A DNA stretch of 29,072 nt from Actinomortierella ambigua (taxonomy: Eukaryota > Mortierellomycota > Mortierellomycetes > Mortierellales > Mortierellaceae), in assembly GCA_016098155.1 (NCBI GenBank), contig JAAAJB010000453.1, positions 1-29,072 on the forward strand. Direction: 5' to 3'. A program made the translations under genes and the position numbers. Below are positions 21,695-29,072 of this stretch, piece by piece. Positions within the stretch are counted from its first letter, which is position 1; every line of letters starts with the position of its first letter. The notes under the pieces were generated by a model, which did not search any database, had not been told where the DNA came from, and saw only the letters and a list, made by a program, of their open reading frames with translations.

Positions 21695-21700
<6 letters not shown>

Positions 21701-23002
21701 AGAGAGAGGGCTAGACTAAGTGACCACGTTCAGACAGCTTAGCCCGTGTCTCTGTCAATGCGTCGGCTGCAAGCAGTGGCAAGTAGAGAGTGCCAGCGAG
21801 GTTGACTGGAACGTGAAAAGCACGCTGGAGAACACAATAAACAAGAGCAAAATTTGTGAGGAGAGATAACTGTTTCCACTACACTGTTCCTCGTTCAAAG
21901 TATTCTCTAACGCATATCTCACAAAACAATTGTACTACAACACATGCATTCATGGCCCATTCGTGCACATTGCACTGCTGGACACAACAAATGTTTCTTG
22001 ACACCGTTGACGCTGGTCTAGCATGAGCACCATTGACATATGTGTCTTGCTCCTCAAATGATGAGCAGTCAGCCACTTCATGAAGACAGGTAGCCCGACA
22101 GTTATCATGCACGTGTGACCGGGTGACAGAGGTTACCAGGAGACATGCGCCTGCGGATGGGCCAGGTCTTGGAAAGAACTTGGAGAAACAGTTTGAGAGC
22201 AAAAAAGGTGCTGGGGGAGACGGAATGATGCATGGTAAGAGAGCGTTCTTGCTTTTTTCTCCACTTGTTGCTCTTGGTACAGGTACATTCTATCACCTCA
22301 CCTGGCCCTCGGAGCTTCGACACAAAACAGTAATTCAAGACCAACTGCGTGAACAGACATGTTTCGGTGATGAACAACATTCGCCTTCAGTTCAAGGTTG
22401 GACTGTGTTTGTCAACCTCCATGTGAGAGCGACCACTCACCGAGCGCCAATCTTAATAGAGGGGGTGGAGGGGTGAACAAAAAGAACACCAGTAGGGGGT
22501 TGCGAGGTGAAATGATCAAGATGGGCTTGACAAAAGTGCATGTAGTAAGGTGTGGCTGTCTCCCTCCTCAGTGGGAAAACAAAAAAAAGGCACCAAGTTA
22601 TTGCGGTGTTAAAGACGGTGTTGGGGGAGGGGTTATACGATAATACGAGTACGATTGAAGCATGAAAGGATAGGGGCGCATGGAAGCGGGAGGCATGAAC
22701 CTTGACAAAACCATAATGTCAAACGGGCATGAATGTGTGTGGATGAGGCATGATAGTGAAAAAGAACAACAGGATAAATGAACGAAGGCACTGGGTTGAG
22801 AGGGATGTCGAGGATGACAGCAAAATGAGCGAGTGGGAGCAGCAACAATCATTATAATAACAGGGCGGAGGAGAAAATCATAGTGCACGGTATATGACGG
22901 AACGGGTGGTCGTGAATGATATCCTCTTTCTGTTTGGAAAAGAGGAGCTCCACACCAATGTCACTTTAGTTTCTCACTCCACTCTGTTGTTGGGCAACGC
23001 TC

Positions 23003-23130
23003 TTTTTTTTTTTTTTTTTTTTCATTTCTCCAACCTTCATTTTTACTCACCCACTCACTCTTTCTTTTCTCCCTCTCCCTCTCGCCCTCTCTTTCTTTCT
23101 CTCTCTCTCCCTGCACTCCTTCTCCTGAAG
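23003..23130 (+). promoter_or_regulatory. Poly-T and pyrimidine-rich core promoter / 5' UTR of the kelch-BTB gene
   Basis: A T20 run is followed by about 100 bp of nearly pure C/T on the coding strand. Fungal promoters often have nucleosome-excluding poly(dT) and C/T blocks next to transcription start sites. The position fits a start site before the predicted 5' UTR intron. No clear TATA box was seen. Confidence 0.45.
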
Positions 23131-23147
23131 AGTTCTTCTTCAACTTG

Positions 23148-23215
23148 GTGAGTCTTGTGCCTTGTGAGTGATCCTACTTTTTTGTTTTCTTTGCCTGGCA
23201 TCAATCACTAACCAG
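23148..23215 (+). other. Candidate 5' UTR intron of the kelch-BTB gene
   Basis: A GTGAGT donor at 23148, a CACTAAC branch-site-like sequence ~10 nt before the end and an ACCAG acceptor ending at 23215 define a 68-nt intron ~300 bp upstream of the start codon. An in-frame TAG just before the ATG at 23517 argues against coding sequence upstream. Confidence 0.5.
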
Positions 23216-23516
23216 CGACTATCACCACTTCCTTCTTGTTCCTGGATATCCTACCCTCTAACGGCTCCATCCATAGGGGGCCTCGACCAACGGCCTCGTC
23301 ACTTGCCTACTCAGCCCACCCCATCTTTACCTCCTCCCCTTCCCAGCCTGCAAATCGCCAAATCTCATTGACAATCTACCCCAGCTCTGCATCCATCCAT
23401 TCCCACCAGTTCTCCACAGCCCCCTCCCACGCTTTTACCGTTCCTGAAGCTAGCCCACCCCAGGTGAAACCGAGCCTGTTATCAGTACACGTACCTAGAA
23501 CGCCCTCTCCTTTTTC

Positions 23517-26500
23517 ATGACCACCGCCGCAGTGAATGCCCCTCCACGCACTGAGCGTGTATACCCGATGCCAACTTCGACATTTGGACCCCACGCATCA
23601 TCCAGTAGCGATCATCCCCCCACTACTCGTCCACCACCACCCACGAATGCCCTTGCCAGCACACCCCGCGCAACCCGAGGTCGCCCACCCCCTCCTCTGA
23701 TGGGGTCAGCCTTCGTGCTGCTGAATGACTCGGCTATCCACTGCTTTGGTGGCCGACTGGAAAACCGTCGCCTCACCAGCTGCCACTATGTGCTTGATGT
23801 GGAGCTTGGTAGTTGGGAGGCTATTCACCCTGCAGAGGATGAAGATGGCGCCAATCAGCCGGATAATTTCTCGACAATATATCGCAACCCCCAGAATATG
23901 CTATCGCTCTCCTTGGCAACAGATCCCGTCGGCCCCAACACGGGCTCCTTGTCTGGGGAACTATCGATCCAGCCCCAACCTCGATACTTTCACACACTTA
24001 ATTCGTTCGGCGCATCCTTGATCCTGTTTGGAGGCATGGCAAAAGCAGACCAGAACGAGCCGGACACGACCACCAACCTGGTAGCGCTCGATGATCTGCA
24101 CGTTTTTGACACTATCACACAGACCTGGCAACAAAAGTACCCGCCACTCAATGAGCATACCCCTCGAGCACGATGGGCCCACCTCTCCACCATCCTCGAT
24201 CACTATCTCATCATTATTGGAGGCACAGATACCAACAAAGCTTACGTCGAGGATGCATGCGTGCTGGACCTGCATACGTGGGAATGGGTCGCATCGGTGC
24301 AGCAGATTGGCCAGTGCGGTTCATACCGCACTATTGCCGCCACAGGCCCCTCCAAGCAGGCAGCTCAGACCACTGCACCGACCTCTCCATCGTTCCCCTC
24401 TGCTTCTGTCGCTGTGCCCCAGACCTCTGCCACGCTGTCGTGGCCTACCACCGACTCTGGTGGCGCCGAACCAATAGCCAGCCTCTCCATGGTGCTCAGT
24501 CGCAGCCTCTCCAAGGCGATTAAGATGCATGAGAGCCTCAAGCAAGAGGTGGATGATGATGAAGAGATCGATCCTCACAACAGGCAACCGTCAACCAGCA
24601 ATGTCAGGAAGGAGGGCGAGCGGCTGTTGAGTGGCGATCTAACGCCTGCCTTCAAGCCCGGACTGGATGTGCCATCCATTTATGTGTATTCCAACCACAC
24701 ATTCCGCAATCTACAGCGCGAGCTCAAGATTATCTCACCTCATTATACCCATGCGAGCAGACAGGACGGAGGTAGCGGCAGGAGTAGCAGTAATGGTAGC
24801 AATTCTGTGGAGGGCGGAGACATCGTTCCAGGATTCAGCCTCATAGACAAGACGCCAGCTGTGGTCGGCACACAGGAGATCGATCTACCCCCAGGGCTTC
24901 GCTTTCCGCAAGGACATGTGTACCAGAACCAGCTGATCCTGACGGGCACATTGATTGAAGCAGGCAAGCCTCCAGCATTGGCCATCTACTCGATGGATCT
25001 CACGACGCTCAAGTGGACGCGCATGAGCACCGACACGCTGCTCGAGAAGGGATCGTGGAACAGGACGTTGCTTCATCCGGCAACAGGCACGCTCTTTGTC
25101 TTTGGCAACTATGACTCTGATGCTGAGCTCGATTACTCGAACCGCATTCAACATCACAACCACTTGATGATGATTGACCTACAGGCCTACGGCCTGTATG
25201 AGCGGCCCATTCCCTCGTTCCCCACCATGGCCCAAGAACTCGGCTATGATCTGCTCAAGGACCCCAGCCTTAACGACATGGATATTGCCTCGATAACAGG
25301 CACGCTGCACAGTGCCAACTCGACAGTCCTCGCAGCAAGATGGCCCGAATTTGCAACGCTGCTGCTATCGCCCCCGTATGTGACACCGTTGATCCTAGAA
25401 TTGCCTGTCCCCGATGAGGTAGTCACCATCTTCTTGTACTATCTCTACACCGGTGCCTTGCCAGCAGATGTGAGTCCTGGATCGGCCGACTATCTCTTGA
25501 TCTTGGCTCGCCGGTACGAATTGAACGGTCTCTATGCCCTGACCATCGACATGCTTCACCAAACAGTCGGCCAGAACCCGATCCGCATCTTTGGCACAGC
25601 TCTCATGGCAGGCGAGCTCGGTCTCCAGGCACGCGCTGTAGGCCTGGCCGTTACCACACTCCCGCCCAAGCAAGAGCGCCTTAGCTTACAACCGTTGGGC
25701 CCTCCGCCTCCAATCCCACCAGCACGTGCCCGACCAACACCGTCAGGGGAAGGTGGGCCTTCCATTCGTCCGCCAGCAAACCCTCGCCCATTCCGACTAG
25801 GCCACTATTCACGTGATAGTGTCAGCACCGATGGTGGTGACACTATTGTGCAGCAGTACCACCATGGACCATCATCACGACAACCACTACCACCATCATC
25901 ACTTTCTAACGGCCACTACGAGAGTGAGACTCAGTACCATGCTCAGGCCGATCCTCAAGTCCGAGTCCGCAAGGCCCGGCCACCGCCCGCCCTCCCGCCA
26001 CAGGCTTTCCAGCACCACCATCACCATCAGCATCAACAACAACAACAACAGCAACAACAACAACAGCATCAACATCATCAGCATCAGCATCACCCACAAC
26101 AGTTCCAACACCAACAGCAGTTCCAACATCAACAGTCTCCGCACCACCAGCACCACAACCACATCAGTATGATGAGCTCTGGCTCGAGCTACTACTCTGG
26201 GGCATCGGGTCCACTCTCACCAGGCTACCAGTCATCCACCTACCAATCGCAGCCACTCTCAGCCGGGTTCATGTCTCCACACCGGACAGGCAGCGATGGA
26301 GCCCCGAGCCTCTACGGCGACAACGACCAGGACGAGATGGCCTCCATCCTCTCGGGCAACACGAACCAGAGCTGGCGGACGCAAGAGGCCCGTCGCCGGC
26401 TGCAGATGCAGATGCAGATGGATGCAGACCAGCACCAACACCTGCAGCAGCAACAACTGCTCGAGCAGCACCGCCTGTTTGAGCAACAACAACAACAGCA

Positions 26501-26891
26501 GCAGGAACTCATCGTCCTCGAACAGCAACGGTTACAACAGCAACGCCACCAGGCCCGCCAACAAAAACTCCGCCTGCGCGAAAAGGAACGCCTGGTCCAA
26601 GAGACAAATCCAACCGCCGTCCTCGGCGCCCTCGATTACCACTTTGGCGCGGCCATGGGCGGCGGTGGTAGTGGAGGAGGCAAAAAGTCGAAGCATCCTA
26701 ATACCTCGCCACTAGGCTGGTCCAAGGGCTCGTCCGACCCGAGCACAGAAACCATGGTCTCGATCAAGTCAAACAGCTCCAAGGGAAGCAACAAGTCGGA
26801 TGAGAAAAAGGAGAAAGGCCTGCTTAAGAAGCTCAAACCCCCAAAAGCAACAAAAACTGGCGCGGACCTCATGAAGAGTGCAGGCTTCTAG
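23517..26891 (+). CDS. Kelch-repeat and BTB protein with Gln/His tracts (1124 aa)
   Basis: The ATG at 23517 follows an in-frame TAG seven codons upstream, which fixes the start. Kelch blades appear in two groups: residues ~60-290 (IHCFGGRLENRR, LILFGGMAK, LIIIGGTDTN, with W-containing blade ends) and ~470-560 (LTGTLIEAG, LFVFGNYDSD). A divergent BTB/POZ domain follows at ~586-690 (HSANSTVLAARWPEFATLL, YYLYTGALP). The rest is disordered: Pro-rich, then a His/Gln stretch (~831-880), a second Gln-rich coiled-coil-like stretch (~961-1021) and a Lys-rich tail ending KKLKPPKATKTGADLMKS. The kelch-then-BTB order recalls Schizosaccharomyces pombe Ral2, a regulator of Ras signalling; this is a suggestion, not an assignment. 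No introns in the coding region. Confidence 0.88.
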   Translation: MTTAAVNAPPRTERVYPMPTSTFGPHASSSSDHPPTTRPPPPTNALASTPRATRGRPPPPLMGSAFVLLNDSAIHCFGGRLENRRLTSCHYVLDVELGSWEAIHPAEDEDGANQPDNFSTIYRNPQNMLSLSLATDPVGPNTGSLSGELSIQPQPRYFHTLNSFGASLILFGGMAKADQNEPDTTTNLVALDDLHVFDTITQTWQQKYPPLNEHTPRARWAHLSTILDHYLIIIGGTDTNKAYVEDACVLDLHTWEWVASVQQIGQCGSYRTIAATGPSKQAAQTTAPTSPSFPSASVAVPQTSATLSWPTTDSGGAEPIASLSMVLSRSLSKAIKMHESLKQEVDDDEEIDPHNRQPSTSNVRKEGERLLSGDLTPAFKPGLDVPSIYVYSNHTFRNLQRELKIISPHYTHASRQDGGSGRSSSNGSNSVEGGDIVPGFSLIDKTPAVVGTQEIDLPPGLRFPQGHVYQNQLILTGTLIEAGKPPALAIYSMDLTTLKWTRMSTDTLLEKGSWNRTLLHPATGTLFVFGNYDSDAELDYSNRIQHHNHLMMIDLQAYGLYERPIPSFPTMAQELGYDLLKDPSLNDMDIASITGTLHSANSTVLAARWPEFATLLLSPPYVTPLILELPVPDEVVTIFLYYLYTGALPADVSPGSADYLLILARRYELNGLYALTIDMLHQTVGQNPIRIFGTALMAGELGLQARAVGLAVTTLPPKQERLSLQPLGPPPPIPPARARPTPSGEGGPSIRPPANPRPFRLGHYSRDSVSTDGGDTIVQQYHHGPSSRQPLPPSSLSNGHYESETQYHAQADPQVRVRKARPPPALPPQAFQHHHHHQHQQQQQQQQQQQHQHHQHQHHPQQFQHQQQFQHQQSPHHQHHNHISMMSSGSSYYSGASGPLSPGYQSSTYQSQPLSAGFMSPHRTGSDGAPSLYGDNDQDEMASILSGNTNQSWRTQEARRRLQMQMQMDADQHQHLQQQQLLEQHRLFEQQQQQQQELIVLEQQRLQQQRHQARQQKLRLREKERLVQETNPTAVLGALDYHFGAAMGGGGSGGGKKSKHPNTSPLGWSKGSSDPSTETMVSIKSNSSKGSNKSDEKKEKGLLKKLKPPKATKTGADLMKSAGF

Positions 26892-26894
26892 GGG

Positions 26895-26933
26895 CGGGGG
26901 GGGGGGGGTTTTTTTTTTGGGGGGGGGGGGGGG
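26895..26933. repeat. Homopolymer block C-G13-T10-G15 just after the stop codon
   Basis: After the TAG at 26889-26891 come G3, C, G13 (26896-26908), T10 (26909-26918) and G15 (26919-26933). Such long G runs are slippage-prone, so exact lengths are uncertain. The block is also G-quadruplex-capable. Confidence 0.9.
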
Positions 26934-27028
26934 AAGAACACGCACTCATCCTTCACTCTTGCTAACTACTCTATGCTTGTTCACCTTGTCGCATTAACCA
27001 TCTGGGATTAAAAAAATGACAGAAAATC

Positions 27029-27475
27029 ATGGTAGAACGCGGATTGTATCCAGGACCACCGGCCGTGGCACCCGTATTAGGCCGGATGGGTAAGCACCGT
27101 CGAAAGGGCTTCTACCACTACCTGAGCACAGCCTTTCAACGGCTCAAGATTGCCGAACACACGCCATCAGAGGAGGAGGTTGAAGCGATCTACCAAGAAC
27201 ACCTGGAGCAATCGCTCTATCGGATAGGCGTCTTCTGGGCTTTCCGGACCATGCTGGGCCCGCTCTTTGAAGGAATGGTGTTGTTGGACCGGTGGGCGTT
27301 CTTGCAGGAGCAGCTTGAAGACCAGGATGTGGCCTTCCATCAGCAACAGCTGCAGGAGCAACAAGAGCCGGCCAAGCGACCAAGGAGTACCGTTGAACTT
27401 GTCGCTGGCTTTGACATTGTTGAGAGTCCGAGAAATATGATCCTCATTGGTATCAAGGATCGGCCAGTTCACTAG
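27029..27475 (+). CDS. Orphan C-terminal fragment of a METTL25/RRNAD1-like (Methyltransf_32) protein
   Basis: The 148-codon frame starts with ATG at 27029. It resembles the C-terminal third of METTL25/RRNAD1 proteins: FYHYLSTAFQRL, a helical LFEGMVLLDRWAFLQEQ segment and a terminal VAGFDIVESPRNMILIGIK strand pair. The N-terminal SAM-binding methyltransferase domain is missing. The kelch gene ends only 137 bp upstream, leaving no room for it, and no upstream exon is visible. It is therefore either a truncated duplicate, which could still be expressed because the frame is intact, or a free-standing C-terminal domain. Methyltransferase activity is not expected. The family call rests on pattern memory and needs a profile search. 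Confidence 0.55.
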   Translation: MVERGLYPGPPAVAPVLGRMGKHRRKGFYHYLSTAFQRLKIAEHTPSEEEVEAIYQEHLEQSLYRIGVFWAFRTMLGPLFEGMVLLDRWAFLQEQLEDQDVAFHQQQLQEQQEPAKRPRSTVELVAGFDIVESPRNMILIGIKDRPVH

Positions 27476-27580
27476 CTCGTCGTGTCGGCAATAAACTGAC
27501 ATGATACAAAGAGGGAAAAAAAAAAGAAAGATCGGTGTTGGTTCTGATCAAAATTCCATCGTGAGATGTGTGTCTGCAAT

Positions 27581-27597
27581 TTGACCCGAAGGGTCAA
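27581..27597. other. Short perfect hairpin, 7-bp stem and 3-nt loop
   Basis: TTGACCC-GAA-GGGTCAA lies ~105 bp past the stop of the METTL25-like fragment and at the end of the decayed RING gene. It could form a small RNA hairpin in the 3' UTR; no function is evident. Confidence 0.5.
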
Positions 27598-27611
27598 GTG
27601 GCCACATGAAT

Positions 27612-27872
27612 TTCAATGCAAATAATGGATTGGACTTTGGGCTTCCTCGAGGGCGACACTGCGCCGAATATGCGCAGTGTTAGCACTCTCGCGAGCGTGC
27701 ATGGCGTGCGGATTCCTCGTCGAGATGCCAGCGAAGACATGCGCTGCAAAAGTTGTGACGGCAGTTGAGCATCACGGCCCTTCGCAGACACACGCGGCAG
27801 ATGGGACACCGCAAAACTCAGCAGGCCAATCTGAAGGATCGCTGACCCTGGGCCCTGGGGTGCCGACTGCAT
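27612..27872 (-). pseudogene. Decayed RING-finger gene
   Basis: Reading leftwards, an ATG at 27872 opens a frame starting MQSAPQGPG. A shift of frame, with a TGA just upstream in the new frame, leads into a RING-HC pattern: CPIC, ten residues, then CRHNFCSAC, ~18 residues, then a final C-stop-H-C. Seven of the eight zinc ligands therefore precede the TAA at 27680-27682 and the eighth follows it in the same frame. RING domains normally act as E3 ubiquitin ligases by recruiting E2 enzymes. This copy looks broken by at least one frameshift and one nonsense change. An intron in place of the shift is possible but no good GT-AG pair was seen. The 3' limit is approximate. Confidence 0.55.
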
Positions 27873-28276
27873 AGTTCATTATTTCTTGGATTCAAAAAGA
27901 ATAAGAATGGGGAGAGAAGGGGAAGAGCGCCCTTGTCGCGGGGCAAAAAAAGCTCCAATAGCCTGGTCCGCGGAGCTAGTCGTTTTTGGAACTGATGCAA
28001 CCGTGTATCTGGTTTTTTTTTCTTCAATGTGATCCAGAAAATCCAGCTATCTGGAGAGCAGATGCTCCTTGCCCGATAGGATGTAACAAGTTAGATTGAC
28101 AGGCAAGGAGCAAGGGCGATTAGAGATGGATGGAATGAAGTAGGCCGCATACATGTTAGGAGGGTAGGGCTGTATTTGGGCTTGATTGATCAGGCACGAT
28201 GAGAGGGGGGGGAGATCAGTGGGTGCGAGAGAGTAAGAGATGGATGCTATGACAAATACAGTTCAAAGATGGCAGC
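27873..28276. other. Non-coding stretch between two decayed genes
   Basis: No gene is seen in these ~400 bp. They hold T/A runs, a G8 run near 28206 and an 11-bp inverted repeat at 28063-28112. Confidence 0.6.
28063..28112. repeat. 11-bp perfect inverted repeat, 28-nt spacer
   Basis: TGCTCCTTGCC at 28063-28073 and GGCAAGGAGCA at 28102-28112 are exact reverse complements. It could be a stem-loop or the end of a small decayed element; nothing else identifies it. Confidence 0.6.
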
Positions 28277-29072
28277 TCAACGATGGCAATCCAACTTTGT
28301 CCCAACCACTAGTACATTAATCCAAATGGCCTTGAAGGAACTACATTCTGTGATTAGCATCTGTGTGGCCTCGAGCAGCAGCCTATCTATACTATTCAAA
28401 CACCTTGCATCCTGTGCAACACCAAACTCTCTCTTGTACATCCGCCCAAGGGCCTGTTAGCAGCAGCATATCCTTGTTCAGCTCCACGGTTGTACAACGC
28501 AAATATGCCTTTATCGTCCGTTGTAGCTTGGCCGTCAAGGTAGGTAGGGAATGTCAGCCATTGAACGTGAAGGTGGGCATTTGGCTCACCCATAAGAGCA
28601 GCCTCTTGATACAAATGCATAAGATCGTCGCCACATAGATCCACTGCAAGACCAAGCTCGTACATAGACGCAATGTTGGATTGAGCAAATTCGTTGCGCT
28701 GCACGGCGCGCCGAATGTAGTACTTGGCCGCGTCACCATCGCACTGTTCAACCCCTCGACCAAAATCATTGCACCACCCAAGGTTGTTTTGTGCATTGGC
28801 ATCCCTTGGTCTATCACCTTGGTGTACCATTTGACCGCGCAACATCGCTTTGATCGACTCCTCGTCCTTGATAGTACATCGATCCAAGGTTGAATTGTGC
28901 AGCGGCATTCCCTTGCCCTGCTGCCTTGGTGTACCATTTGACCGCCTCAACATCGCTCTGCTCGACTCCTCGTCCTTGCTAGTACATCAATCCAAGGTTG
29001 CTTTGTGCAGCAGCATTCCCTTGCCCTGCTGCCTTGGTGTACCATTTGACCGCCTCAACATCGCTCTGCTCG
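28277..29072 (-). pseudogene. Sel1-repeat (TPR-like) gene, decayed and 5' truncated by the window edge
   Basis: At the right edge the minus strand reads Sel1-type repeats of 36 aa (108 bp), each with the pattern AVKWYTKAAGQGNAAAQ, NLG-x-MY and QGRGVEQSD. The rightmost copies are nearly identical. One carries an in-frame TAG (28979-28981) at the codon that is TAT in the next copy. Further left a 1-nt loss near 28836, another near 28802 and a frame change near 28450 break the frame again, yet Sel1 residues resume after each (YYIRRAVQRNEFAQSNIASMYELG; ALYNRGAEQGYAAAN; MYKREFGVAQDA). The relic ends at a TGA at 28277-28279. Sel1 proteins are usually adaptors in signalling or ERAD; this copy should be non-functional unless it is read differently. 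Confidence 0.8.
28737..29072 (-). repeat. 108-bp tandem repeat (Sel1 units)
   Basis: The same CATCGC landmark recurs at 28737, 28843, 28951 and 29059, giving spacings of 106, 108 and 108 bp. The 106-bp spacing matches two single-base losses in that unit. High identity between the rightmost copies points to recent duplication or conversion. Confidence 0.85.

Larger units (their letters stand above)
20764..23516. other. Divergent intergenic region, 2.75 kb
   Basis: This stretch separates the divergent PPR and kelch-BTB genes and must hold both promoters. Open frames up to ~125 codons occur on both strands (for example 21879-22202 minus and 22123-22476 plus), but none has a recognisable domain and some lack an ATG. 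It includes an (AG)27 microsatellite, a T20 run at 23003-23022 and a pyrimidine-rich block to about 23130, typical of fungal promoter/5' UTR sequence. No tRNA seen. Confidence 0.65.

Noticed and set aside
21879..22202. 107-codon minus frame with several Cys in the divergent intergenic region
   Set aside because: No recognisable domain or regular Cys spacing and no splice partners; could be chance.
23236..23520. 94-codon frame overlapping the kelch-BTB start codon by ATGA, like an upstream ORF
   Set aside because: It begins at TTG and contains no ATG, so it is not a usual eukaryotic upstream ORF.
28737..29072. Regular ~108-bp repeats considered as a CRISPR-like array
   Set aside because: The whole unit is repeated without unique spacers and translates as Sel1 repeats; the host is eukaryotic.

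Overview
The window is eukaryotic, almost certainly fungal and most likely an early-diverging filamentous fungus of the Mortierella type (the lineage is an inference). The evidence is GT-AG introns of about 100-350 nt, a two-domain ABCE1/Rli1, Dom34/Pelota, an RNPS1-type SR protein (absent from budding yeast), a giant PPR protein, a kelch-BTB protein and a mucin-like secreted protein. The gene models below join exons by hand; introns were placed by reading frame, splice sites and known family sequence patterns.

Layout. 2-3961 (+): 3' part of a secreted, cysteine-module, Thr-rich tandem-repeat protein with one intron. 4482-6180 (-): exostosin/GT47-type glycosyltransferase whose membrane anchor sits in a separate first exon. 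6181-7997: long non-coding stretch. 7998-10409 (-): Rli1/ABCE1 in four exons. 10550-10559: assembly gap. 10648-12400 (-): RNPS1-like SR protein in three exons. About 12596-14187 (+): a decayed gene with an SSxxCPC motif that may be a TnpB/Fanzor-type nuclease relic. 14261-15908 (+): Dom34/Pelota in four exons. 16030-20763 (-): 1577-aa, probably mitochondrial, PPR protein in one exon. 20764-23516: divergent intergenic region with an (AG)27 microsatellite and a likely 5'UTR intron. 23517-26891 (+): kelch-BTB protein with Gln/His tracts. 27029-27475 (+): an orphan C-terminal piece of a METTL25/RRNAD1-like protein. 27.6-29.07 kb (-): two decayed genes, a RING finger with a stop between its last two zinc ligands and a Sel1-repeat gene with a stop and frameshifts.

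How the genes fit together. The centre of the window holds three conserved RNA-surveillance genes within 8 kb. Rli1/ABCE1 recycles ribosomes, Dom34/Pelota recognises stalled ribosomes and works directly with Rli1, and RNPS1 links splicing to mRNA quality control. RNPS1 and DOM34 are divergently transcribed, and the decayed element lies in the space between them. The other genes show no evident pathway link. The right end is a small gene graveyard. The best candidates for something undescribed are the decayed SSxxCPC element and the seven-module cysteine-rich secreted protein with its large unrecognised C-terminal domain.
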